This document shows, in pieces, positions 28,830 through 38,633 of a DNA stretch of 64,000 nucleotides. This stretch comes from Anaerolineae bacterium (lineage in GTDB: Bacteria > Chloroflexota > Anaerolineae > Aggregatilineales > Phototrophicaceae). The stretch spans positions 62,001 to 126,000 of the forward strand of contig JAJDWK010000032.1 of assembly GCA_022825675.1 (NCBI GenBank), in the 5' to 3' direction. A program made the translations under genes and the position numbers. Under the pieces are notes generated by a model. That model ran no database searches. It worked only from the letters and a program-made list of their open reading frames with translations, and was not told the DNA's origin. Positions within the stretch are counted from its first letter, which is position 1. Each line of letters opens with the position of its first letter.

Positions 28830-30194
28830 TCAGCGAGTTTGCGAGCTGCCGCTGGCGCGCAGGGGGCTGTTGCCAATCCCGGGGCGGACGCGCAAGAAGC
28901 CCCAAAATGCGCGAATGGCGATCCACAAGACGGTGGCGAACCAGACGCTGTCGAAGGCATCAACGCGGCTGATGTCGATTGCCTGCAGGCTCAACACGCC
29001 GCAAACCGTTGCCGCAAGCATGACATTGCGCAAGTAGCGATAGTCGCTGGTGCCCCAATGGATGCCGTCGGTGATGAATGCGAGCGCGTTTAGCGGCTGG
29101 GATACCGCGCCGATTATCCAGGCGAAATGAAATGCCGCCGCGGCATCAGCCGGCACAAATACATCCGCGACCGCTTGGGTGGCGAGCAGCATGGCAATCA
29201 GCAAGGCGACGCCAGTCGCCAGGCTCCAGTGTATGGACTTCAGCGCCACTTCTTTGGCAACGCGGATTTTTCCTGAGCCGAAGAAGTAGCCGACCAAACT
29301 TTGCGCGGTGGTGGCGAATGCCTCCAGCACCAGCGCTGTGAAAAACCATACCTGGCGGATGACCTGATGCGCCGCGCCCGCCTCCGCGCCAATTTGTGTC
29401 GCGACCCGCGTGGTGAACAGGATGAAGAGAACCAGGGAGCCGGAACGAAGCACCAAATCCCGCCCAACCGTGAGGAAGCGAATGCCGTCACGGAGCTGAA
29501 TCTCACGGCTGAAGCCCAAGCGCCGCAGCAGAAGATAGAGCATACACAGCGCGCCCAGCCACTGGCTGATGGTGCTGGCAATGGCAGCGCCAGCGACCCC
29601 TAGCGGCGGAATGAATGCCGCGCCAAAGATGAGCAGATAATCCAATAGGATATTCGCCAGATTTATGCCCAGCGCGATCCACATGGGGCTGCGCATATCT
29701 TGTACGCCGCGCAGCGCGCCAAAGCCAATGATGACCACTATCACCGCCGGCGCGCCCAGCAGGCGCAGATGGATGTATTCTGTCGCCAGCATCTGCACCG
29801 CGCCGCTCGCGCCCAAAAGCGCCGCAGCCACATCGGCAGTGAGAAACAGGACAATGCCCAAGAGCAGGCTGATGCCCATTCCCAGCGCCAGCGCCAGGCT
29901 GATACACTTGCGCGCGGCGGCGCTATCGCCGCGCCCAAATGCCTGCGCCACCTCCGTCTGCGTCGCGATGCCGAGGAAGCCAAAGATCCAAAATACCGAA
30001 GACAGCGCGCTGGTGCCGACGCCCAGCGCCGCCAGCGGGACAGCGCCGAGCCGAGCGATAAATGCGGTATCGACCAGTCCCGTCACCGGCTCGGCGATGA
30101 GCGACAGCAGAATCGGCAGCGAAAGCGACAATAGCGTACGGTTGGGACGCAGTTGAAAGGGATGCTTGCCTGCCTCAAAATCGTTTGGCATCAT
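28830..30194 (-). CDS. MATE family efflux transporter
   Basis: 454 residues from ATG 30194; the longer frame to 30359 would overlap fmt and adds an unconserved stretch. Twelve membrane helices in two similar halves are expected. MATE features seen are SLPILLSLIAEPVTGLVDTA in helix 1, a second-half counterpart with ATQIGAEAGAAHQVIRQVWF, and WSLATGVALLIAMLL. It is closest to the DinF-like branch (inference). It would export drugs or lipid-linked or other organic substrates using Na+ or H+. It follows fmt on the same strand with a 25-base gap, so co-transcription is likely. Confidence 0.9.
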   Translation of the reverse strand: MMPNDFEAGKHPFQLRPNRTLLSLSLPILLSLIAEPVTGLVDTAFIARLGAVPLAALGVGTSALSSVFWIFGFLGIATQTEVAQAFGRGDSAAARKCISLALALGMGISLLLGIVLFLTADVAAALLGASGAVQMLATEYIHLRLLGAPAVIVVIIGFGALRGVQDMRSPMWIALGINLANILLDYLLIFGAAFIPPLGVAGAAIASTISQWLGALCMLYLLLRRLGFSREIQLRDGIRFLTVGRDLVLRSGSLVLFILFTTRVATQIGAEAGAAHQVIRQVWFFTALVLEAFATTAQSLVGYFFGSGKIRVAKEVALKSIHWSLATGVALLIAMLLATQAVADVFVPADAAAAFHFAWIIGAVSQPLNALAFITDGIHWGTSDYRYLRNVMLAATVCGVLSLQAIDISRVDAFDSVWFATVLWIAIRAFWGFLRVRPGIGNSPLRASGSSQTR

Positions 30195-30219
30195 GCGCCT
30201 GGCGCGCGCGGCAGCGCGC

Positions 30220-31143
30220 TTATGCCCCGAGGCGCGCGCCAATAAAGCCGCGCGTGCCCCTGACGAAGTCGGCGATGGGCAGCCGCTGCTTGCCCGCCCG
30301 CTGCAGCTCAAGCGGGAAGTAAAGCCCGCTGCCAGTGCCGATTGCGATGCCGCGCGCATGGCGCTGGACTGCGCCCGCTTCCGCCACGCCTGCCCCGCAA
30401 TAGCCGGCGCTTATCTTCAGCATTTCGCCGGCAAAATAGGTGTAGGTCCCGGGCCAGGGACTGAAGGCGCGCACCAATCTTTCGATCTCGACAGCGGGCA
30501 GGCGCCAATCGATTTCGCCTTCTTCTTTGCGAATTTGCGGCGCATAGGTGACGCCAATTTCGGCTTGGGCAAGCGGCTTGATTTCGCCTGATAGATAACG
30601 CGGGATGGTATCCGCCAGCAAATCCGCGCCGAGCTTTGCCAGCTTGTCGTGCAGGCTCGCGCCGGTTTCGTTTTGCGTCAAGCCCAGCGCCTGCTGCGCC
30701 AGGATGGGACCGGTATCCAGTCCCGCGTCCAGCAGCATGATGGTCACTCCGCTTTCGCTATCACCGGCGCGGATGGCGGCTTGAATCGGCGCGGCGCCCC
30801 GCCAGCGCGGCAGCAGCGACGCGTGCACATTAATCGTGCCGAAGCGCGGCAGAGCCAACACCGTTTGCGGCAATATCTGCCCGTAAGCGACAACAACAAA
30901 TAGATCGGCGAAATAGCGGCGGATGCTGTCGGCAGCCTCGCCCGCGCGCAGGCGGGCTGGCTGCAGAATTGGGAGCCCCCGCGATGCTGCCAGCCGCTTG
31001 ACTGGCGACTGACGCAGCCGTTTGTTGCGTCCAGCGGGGCGGTCGGGCTGGGTCACGACTGCCAGCACCTCGTGCGCCGCCAGCAATGCCGACAAACTGG
31101 GCAGGGCGAAGCCCGGCGTGCCCATGAAAACTATCTTTGCCAT
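30220..31143 (-). CDS. fmt: Methionyl-tRNA formyltransferase
   Basis: 307 residues, normal length. The N-terminal formyltransferase domain begins AKIVFMGTPGFALPSL, with the catalytic region INVHASLLPRWRGAAPIQ (Asn and His) and TIMLLDAGLDTGPI (Asp). The C-terminal tRNA-binding domain starts near 205 (VRAFSPWPGTYTYF). It formylates Met on the initiator tRNA. AGAGGG lies 6 bases before the start. It is divergent from recJ across a 65-base gap. Confidence 0.95.
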   Translation of the reverse strand: MAKIVFMGTPGFALPSLSALLAAHEVLAVVTQPDRPAGRNKRLRQSPVKRLAASRGLPILQPARLRAGEAADSIRRYFADLFVVVAYGQILPQTVLALPRFGTINVHASLLPRWRGAAPIQAAIRAGDSESGVTIMLLDAGLDTGPILAQQALGLTQNETGASLHDKLAKLGADLLADTIPRYLSGEIKPLAQAEIGVTYAPQIRKEEGEIDWRLPAVEIERLVRAFSPWPGTYTYFAGEMLKISAGYCGAGVAEAGAVQRHARGIAIGTGSGLYFPLELQRAGKQRLPIADFVRGTRGFIGARLGA

Positions 31144-31208
31144 AGCCGCCCTCTTGAGGAGCTGGTAACATCAGCAGCCAATTTTATGGAAAATTGCGTG
31201 CCTAGTCT

Positions 31209-32912
31209 ATGATACAAAAGCAATGGATACTCGCGCCGCGCCCGCCCGCCGCGGAGCTGCGGACTTATGAAGGCTGCAGCCCCATCCTGGCGCGGCTGCT
31301 TTACAATCGTGGCATTGCCGACCCGCAAGCGGCGCAAGAATTCCTCAAGAGCCGCGCGCTTTCAGAAGATCCCTTACAGCTGAAAGATATGCGCATCGCT
31401 GTCGAGAGGATAGAGCTGGCGCTGGCGCAGGGGCAGCCCATCGCGGTCTACGGCGATTTTGACGCCGATGGCGTCTGCGCGACCGCGCTTTTGACGCAGG
31501 TGCTAATAGCCTTGGGCGGCGACATCCAGCCGTATATCCCCGACCGCGAGGGCGAGGGCTATGGGCTGAACAGCCCCGCGCTGGAGCGCTTGGCAGACGC
31601 CGGGGTCAAGCTGGTAATTACGGTCGATTGTGGCATTCGCTCACTGGCGGAGGTCGCAGTCTGCGCGCAAATCGGCATGGATATTATCGTGACTGACCAC
31701 CACTCGATTGGGCCTGAATTGCCGCCGGCGCTCGCGGTAATCAACCCCCAGCGTCAGGATTGCCCGGGGGAAGCGCGGCTGGCAGGCGTTGGCGTCGCGT
31801 ATATGCTGGCGAAGGCGCTGCTGCGGCATCGCTGGCGGCGGGAGCGCGCCCGCTATCCGCTGGGCTTGCGTGAATCTGACCTGCTGGATCTCGTCGCCAT
31901 CGGCACGGTCGCTGATGTGATGGCGCTTAATGTCGGGCAGAATCGGCGGCTTGTGCGCCATGGGCTGGCGACGATTAACGCGCTGCGGCGCCCTGGCATC
32001 GCCGCCTTGGCGAAGGTCGCCGGGCTGCGCGCCGGCGCGATGAAGGCGAGCGATATCGGCTTCGGCTTGGGACCGCGCATAAACGCCGCGGGCCGCCTCG
32101 GCTCGGCGATGACCGCTTTCCATCTCTTGACCGCCGCCGATATCGACGAGGCGATGCCTTATGCCGTCGAGCTGCAACGGTTAAACACGCAGCGGCAGCG
32201 ATTGACACGCTTGGCGGAAGCTGAAATCAGCGCGCAATTGGCGGAAGACAGCGGGCAATCGCTGATATTCGCCGCGTCTGATGATATATTGCCCGGCATC
32301 GTCGGGCTGGTGGCGGGCAGGCTCTGCAAAGAGCATTATCGTCCCGCGGTTGTGCTGGAATATGGCGAAGAGCTGAGCCGCGCCTCCTGCCGCAGTATCC
32401 CGGAATTTGATATCACCAGCGCCCTAGACGAATGCGCGGATATGCTGCTGCGCCATGGCGGGCATGCGATGGCGGCGGGCTTCACGGTGCGCAACAGCAA
32501 CTTGGATGCGCTGCGGCAGCGCTTGCAGCAAAAGGCACAGGAGCAGCTTTCCAGCCAAAATCTCGTCCCCAAGCTGCATTTGGATTGCGAGCTGGATTTG
32601 CCCGCGGCGAACGAACTGCTGCTGCAAGAGCTTGACTTGCTGGAGCCGACGGGCAATGGCAACCCGCCAGCCGCCTTCCTCGGCAGCGGCTTGCGGGTGC
32701 TCAGCTGCCGCCGCGTCGGCGCTGATGGCGCGCATCTCAAGCTGCGCCTGGCGCAAAATGGCAGCGCGCCGATTGACGCGATTGGCTTCGGCTTGGGCGG
32801 CTGGGCGCGCGCTATGCCGCGGCGCATCGACGCCGCCTATCAGTTGGAAATGAACGAATGGAATGGCAGGCGCAGCCTGCAGCTCCAGCTGCTTGATATC
32901 CGCCCGGCTTAA
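31209..32912 (+). CDS. recJ: Single-stranded-DNA-specific exonuclease RecJ
   Basis: 567 residues. The DHH phosphoesterase motifs are YGDFDADGVCATALL, VITVDCGIRS, IIVTDHHSIGPELP and VAIGTVADVMAL. The DHHA1 part has CRSIPEFDITSAL and GGHAMAAGFTV, and a C-terminal OB-like domain follows (about 460-560). It degrades 5'-ended single-stranded DNA in recombination and mismatch repair, matching the nearby mutS. There is no clear Shine-Dalgarno before ATG 31209, so the mRNA may be leaderless or short-leadered. Confidence 0.95.
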   Translation: MIQKQWILAPRPPAAELRTYEGCSPILARLLYNRGIADPQAAQEFLKSRALSEDPLQLKDMRIAVERIELALAQGQPIAVYGDFDADGVCATALLTQVLIALGGDIQPYIPDREGEGYGLNSPALERLADAGVKLVITVDCGIRSLAEVAVCAQIGMDIIVTDHHSIGPELPPALAVINPQRQDCPGEARLAGVGVAYMLAKALLRHRWRRERARYPLGLRESDLLDLVAIGTVADVMALNVGQNRRLVRHGLATINALRRPGIAALAKVAGLRAGAMKASDIGFGLGPRINAAGRLGSAMTAFHLLTAADIDEAMPYAVELQRLNTQRQRLTRLAEAEISAQLAEDSGQSLIFAASDDILPGIVGLVAGRLCKEHYRPAVVLEYGEELSRASCRSIPEFDITSALDECADMLLRHGGHAMAAGFTVRNSNLDALRQRLQQKAQEQLSSQNLVPKLHLDCELDLPAANELLLQELDLLEPTGNGNPPAAFLGSGLRVLSCRRVGADGAHLKLRLAQNGSAPIDAIGFGLGGWARAMPRRIDAAYQLEMNEWNGRRSLQLQLLDIRPA

Positions 32913-33018
32913 ATCCCCTGCCAAGAGACACTATGCGCGGAAATCGCCACTCCCCGCGCTTGACCGCGGGGGGCTGCGGGCGTATATTGGGCGGGGCGAA
33001 TCGTCACGGAGGCATAGC

Positions 33019-34092
33019 TTGGGCACAGCGGAGAAACGACCAGCGGGCGAACTCAAATTCTCCTATGGCGGGCAGGCGGTCATTGAAGGCGTCATGATGC
33101 GCGGCGCGCATTCCATGGCGGTGGCGGCGCGCGACCCCAAGGGGCAAATCATCGTGCACGAGCAGCCGCTTAGCAAGAGGCTTTACCGCGGGCGCATCGC
33201 CAGGACGCCATTCCTGCGCGGTTTGGTCGGCTTGTGGGACGCCTTGGGCTTGGGCATCCGCGCTTTGATGTGGTCGGCGGATATCGCGCTCGACGAAGAA
33301 GAAAATGTCAGCTTCAACGGTCCCATCGGCTGGGCGACAATCGCCGTTTCCATGCTCATCGGCGTGGGCATATTCTTCCTGCTGCCCACTGCCGCCGCGA
33401 CCGGGATTGGCGGCATGCTGGGCTTGAGCACAACGGCAAGCGAAATCGTGCTGGATGAGGCTGGCAATGAAATCGAGGTTGCGGCAGAAAATGCAAATTT
33501 CCTGGCATACGAAGCCTTGCCTATCGGTCTGGATGCCTTTCTCATCAACCTGATAGAAGGCATCGTGCAGCTGAGCATATTGATCGTGTATATCTGGTTT
33601 GTGGGGCGCACGGCGGATGGGCGGCGCATATTCGCCTATCACGGCGCGGAGCACAAAACCATCAACGCCTATGAGGCGGGCGATGAACTCGCGCCAGAAA
33701 TCGTCAGCGGCTACCCGATTGAGCACCCCCGCTGCGGCACCGCCTTCTTGCTGACGGTGGTGTTCGTCAGCGTCTTCCTCTTCTCGCTGATAGGGCGCCC
33801 GCCCTTTGCGCTTTTGGTGCTGTCGCGGGTGATATTCATCCCCATCATCGCTGGCGTCGCGTATGAGTTCCTCAAATACACCGCGTCCAACCTGGACAAA
33901 GCCTGGATCCGCTTCATGATTCAGCCGAACCTGGCGCTGCAGCGCTTGACCACAAATGAGCCCAGCCTGGACATGATCGAAGTTGCGATTGTGTCTTTCA
34001 ACCGCGTTTTGCTGTCGGAGGGCATCATCGAAGAAGCTGAAGCGGCGATCCCCGCGCCCCGCCCCGAGGCGGCGCATAGCCCCGGCGGCTGA
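33019..34092 (+). CDS. DUF1385 family membrane protein (YqhQ-like)
   Basis: 357 residues from TTG 33019, chosen because GGAGG lies 6 bases upstream; the open frame continues back to 32863 but that part overlaps recJ. Signature motifs are YGGQAVIEGVMMRG at the N-terminus, FAYHGAEHKTINAYE near 205-219 and HPRCGTAFLL near 235. About five membrane helices are seen: one near 110-135, the others between 165 and 300. The family is widespread in bacteria (B. subtilis YqhQ) and its function is not established. It follows recJ by 106 bases and converges on the sulfotransferase gene. Confidence 0.88.
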   Translation: MGTAEKRPAGELKFSYGGQAVIEGVMMRGAHSMAVAARDPKGQIIVHEQPLSKRLYRGRIARTPFLRGLVGLWDALGLGIRALMWSADIALDEEENVSFNGPIGWATIAVSMLIGVGIFFLLPTAAATGIGGMLGLSTTASEIVLDEAGNEIEVAAENANFLAYEALPIGLDAFLINLIEGIVQLSILIVYIWFVGRTADGRRIFAYHGAEHKTINAYEAGDELAPEIVSGYPIEHPRCGTAFLLTVVFVSVFLFSLIGRPPFALLVLSRVIFIPIIAGVAYEFLKYTASNLDKAWIRFMIQPNLALQRLTTNEPSLDMIEVAIVSFNRVLLSEGIIEEAEAAIPAPRPEAAHSPGG

Positions 34093-34120
34093 TTATGCAG
34101 CGTTTCGCGCCACCAGCCAG

Positions 34121-34909
34121 CTAATCAGCATAGCCCAACTCCCGCATCATCTCGCCGGCTTCCCGCATAAAAAAGTCGATATCGCGCTTGTCAAAATGGT
34201 GACGCCAATCGCCACTGCGTCCCACGCGGGGAGCTGCCGGCTGCGCGCCGCGCCGGCGCCGCCCCGCCCTGCCCAGCAAGGCGCGCCACGGGCGCTCAGA
34301 CGGCGGCGGACCGGGCAGCCGCAGCGGCTGCAAGTCCTGCCGCAGGGTAACGCCGAGGAAAGACGCCATCCGCCGCACCGTCCTTTCGTATTGCCTCTCC
34401 AAATGATGATAAGGCACGGGCAGCATGTTGTTCTTGTGGAGCCAAGCCTGGGCGTGACGCGCCCAGTAGCCCGGGCGGCTCATGCCCGCTTCCCCGCCGT
34501 CAACGGCGGCATCCGCCCGCAAGAACTGCGCGAAGGATTGATTACGCACCGTCTCGCTGAAAGACTGCATATAATAATAGAGCGACACCAAGACATCGCG
34601 CCCATCACGATGTACATAAATCGTCGGTGAATGCCGCAGGAGCGTGCGTGCGAATTGGCGCTCGTTCCTGCCCTGCCAATAGTCGCCGGCGGGCAAATCA
34701 TGCACATTCAACAGCACTTTGCCATCGAGATTGAGCAGCTGGCGGCGGAACTTGCCCAAGGGGATATGCGCGACATGGCTCGCTTCAATCTGCTCCAAAG
34801 CCATAACGGAGTCATTTATGTCCGGGCTGTTGTGGCGCAAGGCATCAAGCGCCCAATGGGTGCCAGAGCGGCGATGAGTCGCGACGACAACGGTATTAAA
34901 TATGAACAC
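34121..34909 (-). CDS. Sulfotransferase-fold protein
   Basis: 262 residues from GTG 34909. PAPS-binding elements are present: the 5'-phosphosulfate loop as HRRSGTHW near residues 12-19, the 3'-phosphate site in YVHRDGRDVLVSLYYY near 98-113 (Arg and Ser), and the C-terminal RVGRSGDWRHHF, the R-x-G-x-x-G-D-W-x-x-x-F cofactor motif. It transfers sulfate from PAPS to a hydroxyl or amine acceptor, plausibly a glycolipid or surface glycan (inference). It starts directly after the mutS stop with no gap; GGAGG lies 5 bases upstream of the GTG, inside mutS, so it is co-transcribed with mutS. Confidence 0.88.
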   Translation of the reverse strand: MFIFNTVVVATHRRSGTHWALDALRHNSPDINDSVMALEQIEASHVAHIPLGKFRRQLLNLDGKVLLNVHDLPAGDYWQGRNERQFARTLLRHSPTIYVHRDGRDVLVSLYYYMQSFSETVRNQSFAQFLRADAAVDGGEAGMSRPGYWARHAQAWLHKNNMLPVPYHHLERQYERTVRRMASFLGVTLRQDLQPLRLPGPPPSERPWRALLGRAGRRRRGAQPAAPRVGRSGDWRHHFDKRDIDFFMREAGEMMRELGYAD

Positions 34910-37513
34910 CTAAGCCTCCACAACCATGCGTTTGAGCTCGTATAAGGCGGTCAGCGCTTCCAGCGGGCTGAGCTCATCCACTTCCAGCGCGCGCAAGGCG
35001 GCAAGCGCCGGGTTCTCGGGCGCGTCAAAGAAGCTGAGCTGCTGGCGCTGTTGTGGCGGCTTGCGCCCAGCGAAATCGCCATTGCCCTGCTCTAGCGCTT
35101 GCAGCAGCTCGCGGGCGCGCGCGACAACCGAGGGCGGCATGCCAGCCAAGCGCGCCACATGCACGCCATAGCTTTGGTCAGCGCCGCCGGGAACAACTCG
35201 GTGCAGGAAAACGATATCTTCGCCCCGCTCGGATACGGCGATAGAATAATTCGCGCAGCGCGGCAATATATTGGGCAATTCGGTCAATTCGTGATAATGG
35301 GTGGCGAAAAGCGCGCGGCAATTGAGCCGCGGGTTGTTGTGCAGATATTCAATGACGGCGCGGGCAATCGCCATGCCATCATAAGTGGAGGTGCCGCGCC
35401 CGATTTCATCGAGGATGAGCAAGCTGCGCGGGCTGCTGCCAGCGAGCAGCCGCGCCGTCTCCACCATTTCCACCATAAATGTGCTTTGTCCCGAATGGAT
35501 TTCGTCTTGCGCGCCGATGCGGGCGAAGATGCGGTCGACCATGCCGATGGTGGCGGCAGCGGCAGGCACGAAGCTGCCGACCTGCGCCAGCAAAGCAATC
35601 AGCGCCACTTGCCGAATATAAGTTGATTTGCCCGACATATTAGGACCCGTGATGATGTGAATGCGCGACGCCAGGTCAAAACAACTGTCGTTAGCGACAT
35701 AGCGCGTTGAGCTTTCCAGGAGTTTTTCGACAACCGGGTGGCGCCCGCCTTCGATAGTTAAGATGTTGTCTTCGGTCAGTTGCGGGCGCACATAGGCTTG
35801 GCGCGCCGCGACATCAGCGAAAGACAGAAAAGCATCCAAATGGGCGATGGCGCGGGCGGTCTTGAGTATGCGCGCGCTATCGCCCGCAAGCTGCGCGCAT
35901 AATTCCGTGAAGAGCTTGCGCTCAACCAGTTGGATTTCTTCTTCCGCATTCAGCACCCGCGCTTCATACTCTTTAAGCTCGGGCGTGATGTAGCGCTCGG
36001 CATTCACCAGCGTCTGCTTGCGCTGATAATCGGCGGGCACCTTATCGCGATGGGCGTTGGTAACTTCAATATAATAACCGAAGACTTTGTTGAAATTGAC
36101 TTTGATGCTGGCGATGCCGGTGCGCCGCCGCTCCTGGGATTCGAGGTTGGCAATCCAATCCCGCGCGCCTTGCGAAGCGCTTAAAATGGCATCCAGCTCG
36201 GGCGCATAGCCGGCGCGGATGACGCCGATGGCGTTCAAAGTCGCGGGAGAATCCTCCGCAATCGCCCGGGTTATCAAGTCGACGCTTTCGGCGCAGGGGT
36301 CGAGGCGATCGCTTATCGCCTTTAAGCTGCTGAGTTCGGCGATGGCTTCGCTTAAATGCGGCACGAGCGCCAGCGCCAGCTTCAAGCTGATGAGGTCGCG
36401 CGGGGATGCTTTCCGCGCTAGCACCAGGTTCATCAGCCGCTCGACATCACCGATTTGCTTGAGCGCGGCGGCGATTTTGTCACGCAGCAGGTCGCTGCCC
36501 AGCAGCGCTTCTACTGCGTCCAGCCGCGCGTTCAGCCGCTTGATTTCCAGCAGCGGCTGGTTGAGCCATTTGCGCAGCAGCCGCTTGCCCATCGGCGTAT
36601 GCGTCCGGTCCAAAATGCCGAGGAGGCTGCCGCGCATCTTGCCCTGGCGCAAAGTTTCCACCAGCTCCAGGTTGCGCCGCGTGAAGGGGTCCAGCAGCAT
36701 GTACGATTCTGTCGAATACGCTTGCAGCGCCGCGATCTGTGCCAGCGACTGCTGCTGGGTTAAGCGCAGATAGTGCAGGACAGCGCCAGCGGCGGCGATG
36801 GCATCCGGCTGCCCCTCAAAACCATAACCAGCCAGCGTCGCCACGCGGAAATGCTCCTGCAGCAACTGCTGGGCACCGGCAAATTCGAATGTCCAATCTT
36901 GCGCCGGGCTGAGGTGGATGCCAGCGGGCAGGGTTACGCCCCGCTCCGCCCAGGCTTCTGGCATGATGACTTCCCGCGGCTCCAGGCGCGCCAGCTCTTC
37001 AAAGACGCTTAAGCCAACATCGCCGCCTTGAAATTGGGTAGCGCGAAATTCCCCGGTGGAGATATCGGCGTAGGCGACTCCCGCCCGATTCCAACTGCCA
37101 GTTTCGGCATCGCCAATCGGCAAAATGCCCAGCAGGTAATTGGATTTGCCTTCGTCGAGCAGCGCCGGCTCCAGCACGGTGCCGGGGGTTACCAATCGCG
37201 TAACCTCGCGCTCGACAATGCCGCGCCCGGTCGGCTCGGTAACTTGATCGCAGACGGCGACATGGAAGCCCTTCTCGATGAGCTTGGCGATATAGCCATC
37301 AACCGAATGGTGCGGCACCCCCGCCATCGGGATTTTCTCGCCGCCTTTGCGCTGGGCGCGCGCGGTCAGCGTGATGTCCAATTCCCGCGCCGCCACCTTG
37401 GCGTCGTCATCGAACATCTCATAAAAATCGCCCATGCGGAAGAGCAATATGCAATCAGGATATTGGCTTTTTATTTCCAGATATTGACGCCGCATCGGGG
37501 TGATACGAGCCAT
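34910..37513 (-). CDS. mutS: DNA mismatch repair protein MutS
   Basis: 867 residues, full length. The mismatch-binding Phe-x-Glu is in RMGDFYEMF near residue 30. Connector, lever and clamp domains follow. The ATPase domain has GPNMSGKSTYIRQVAL (Walker A), LLILDEIGRGTSTYDGMAIA (Walker B and signature) and FATHYHEL. The C-terminal dimerisation helices are present. It recognises mispairs and works with RecJ-type exonucleases. A clear promoter lies upstream at 37543-37571. No mutL is in this window. Confidence 0.97.
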   Translation of the reverse strand: MARITPMRRQYLEIKSQYPDCILLFRMGDFYEMFDDDAKVAARELDITLTARAQRKGGEKIPMAGVPHHSVDGYIAKLIEKGFHVAVCDQVTEPTGRGIVEREVTRLVTPGTVLEPALLDEGKSNYLLGILPIGDAETGSWNRAGVAYADISTGEFRATQFQGGDVGLSVFEELARLEPREVIMPEAWAERGVTLPAGIHLSPAQDWTFEFAGAQQLLQEHFRVATLAGYGFEGQPDAIAAAGAVLHYLRLTQQQSLAQIAALQAYSTESYMLLDPFTRRNLELVETLRQGKMRGSLLGILDRTHTPMGKRLLRKWLNQPLLEIKRLNARLDAVEALLGSDLLRDKIAAALKQIGDVERLMNLVLARKASPRDLISLKLALALVPHLSEAIAELSSLKAISDRLDPCAESVDLITRAIAEDSPATLNAIGVIRAGYAPELDAILSASQGARDWIANLESQERRRTGIASIKVNFNKVFGYYIEVTNAHRDKVPADYQRKQTLVNAERYITPELKEYEARVLNAEEEIQLVERKLFTELCAQLAGDSARILKTARAIAHLDAFLSFADVAARQAYVRPQLTEDNILTIEGGRHPVVEKLLESSTRYVANDSCFDLASRIHIITGPNMSGKSTYIRQVALIALLAQVGSFVPAAAATIGMVDRIFARIGAQDEIHSGQSTFMVEMVETARLLAGSSPRSLLILDEIGRGTSTYDGMAIARAVIEYLHNNPRLNCRALFATHYHELTELPNILPRCANYSIAVSERGEDIVFLHRVVPGGADQSYGVHVARLAGMPPSVVARARELLQALEQGNGDFAGRKPPQQRQQLSFFDAPENPALAALRALEVDELSPLEALTALYELKRMVVEA

Positions 37514-37542
37514 GGCGCTTAACCCTCAGACCACTTCATGGT

Positions 37543-37571
37543 ATTCTAGCAGCGGCAACTGGCGCTATCAA
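37543..37571 (-). promoter_or_regulatory. Sigma-70-type promoter of mutS
   Basis: On the minus strand the -35 element is TTGATA (37566-37571), the spacer is exactly 17 bases and the -10 element is TAGAAT (37543-37548). The 5' leader would be about 25 bases. It points away from the ROK gene on the plus strand. Confidence 0.65.
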
Positions 37572-37642
37572 GCGGCTGCCAGCTGATGGCGGCGGGCGCG
37601 GAATGTACAATTTGCCGGCTGATGACATCAGAGGAAAGAGCC

Positions 37643-38629
37643 ATGGCGGAAGAGATTATCGCTGTAGATATTGGCGGGACGCAAATCCGCAGCGCCCGCT
37701 TTGATAGCCAGCTACAGCTGCAGCAGCGGGAAAATACTTTGACGCGCAGCGAACTTGGTCCCGACTACGCCATCAAGCGCATAATTGAGTATATCTACCG
37801 GGTGCTGCCGCCCGAACGCGCCGCCATCGCCGGCATTGGCGTTTCCTGCCCTGGCCCTTTGAATCCCAAGACTGGGGTTGTCATCGCGCCGCCTAATTTA
37901 AGCGGCTGGCGGGATGTGCCGCTGGTCGAGATTCTGGCGGCGGAATTCGGGCGGCCGGTCTACCTCGGCAATGACGCCAATGTTGCCGCGCTGGCGGAAG
38001 CTGCCAAAGGCGCGGCGCAAGGCTGCCGCCATATCATCTACATTACCGTCAGCACTGGCATCGGCAGCGGCGTCATCACCGATGGCAAGCTGGTGACGGG
38101 ACGCAGCGGCTTGGCGGCGGAGCTCGGGCATATCCCGATTATCGTTGGCGGCGGCAGCGGCGGCAAAGTCTCGACCGTGGAGCTGGAAGCGGCGGGACCC
38201 GCCATCGCCCGCCGCGCGCGCCAGGCGCTGGAGCAGGGTGCCAGCTCATCCCTGCAGCGCCTGGCGGGGGGCGACTTGGAGCGCATCGACGCCGAGCTTG
38301 TTGGGAAAGCCGCCGCAAAGGGCGACCGGCTGGCGCTCGACTGCCTGGCATACGCCGGGCGCATCATCGGCTTGGGCGTGGTGACAGCGCTGCACCTGTT
38401 TAACCCGGAGGTAATTGTAATCGGCGGCGGCGTCGCCAAAACCGGGGAGCTGCTCTTCGCCGCCATCCGCCGGACGATGCACAGCCAGGTGTTATCCGAC
38501 ATATTCACGGCGGGCTTGCGGCTGGAAGCGGCGGCGCTGGGCGATGATGTGGCGCTGGTGGGCGCGGCGGCACTGGTGGCAACCCGGGGCGGCAACATCG
38601 ACATCAGCGCGCTGGACCGGCGCTTTTAA
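37643..38629 (+). CDS. ROK family protein, probable sugar kinase, lacking the zinc motif
   Basis: 328 residues from ATG 37643, preceded by GAGG at 8 bases. ROK features are IIAVDIGGTQIRSARF (phosphate 1), GIGVSCPGPLNPKTG, YLGNDANVAALAEA with the catalytic Asp near 111, and ELGHIPIIV with the E and H of the sugar site. The zinc-binding C-x-C-G-x-x-G-C loop that normally follows is replaced by VGGGSGGKVSTVELEAAG, with no cysteines. The usual role is ATP-dependent phosphorylation of glucose or an amino sugar. The kinase residues are kept, so activity is likely; the loss of zinc ligands is unusual. Confidence 0.85.
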   Translation: MAEEIIAVDIGGTQIRSARFDSQLQLQQRENTLTRSELGPDYAIKRIIEYIYRVLPPERAAIAGIGVSCPGPLNPKTGVVIAPPNLSGWRDVPLVEILAAEFGRPVYLGNDANVAALAEAAKGAAQGCRHIIYITVSTGIGSGVITDGKLVTGRSGLAAELGHIPIIVGGGSGGKVSTVELEAAGPAIARRARQALEQGASSSLQRLAGGDLERIDAELVGKAAAKGDRLALDCLAYAGRIIGLGVVTALHLFNPEVIVIGGGVAKTGELLFAAIRRTMHSQVLSDIFTAGLRLEAAALGDDVALVGAAALVATRGGNIDISALDRRF

Positions 38630-38633
38630 TCGA

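Noticed and set aside
37606..37611. TACAAT as -10 for the ROK gene
   Set aside because: No acceptable -35 at 16-18 bases; left as uncertain.
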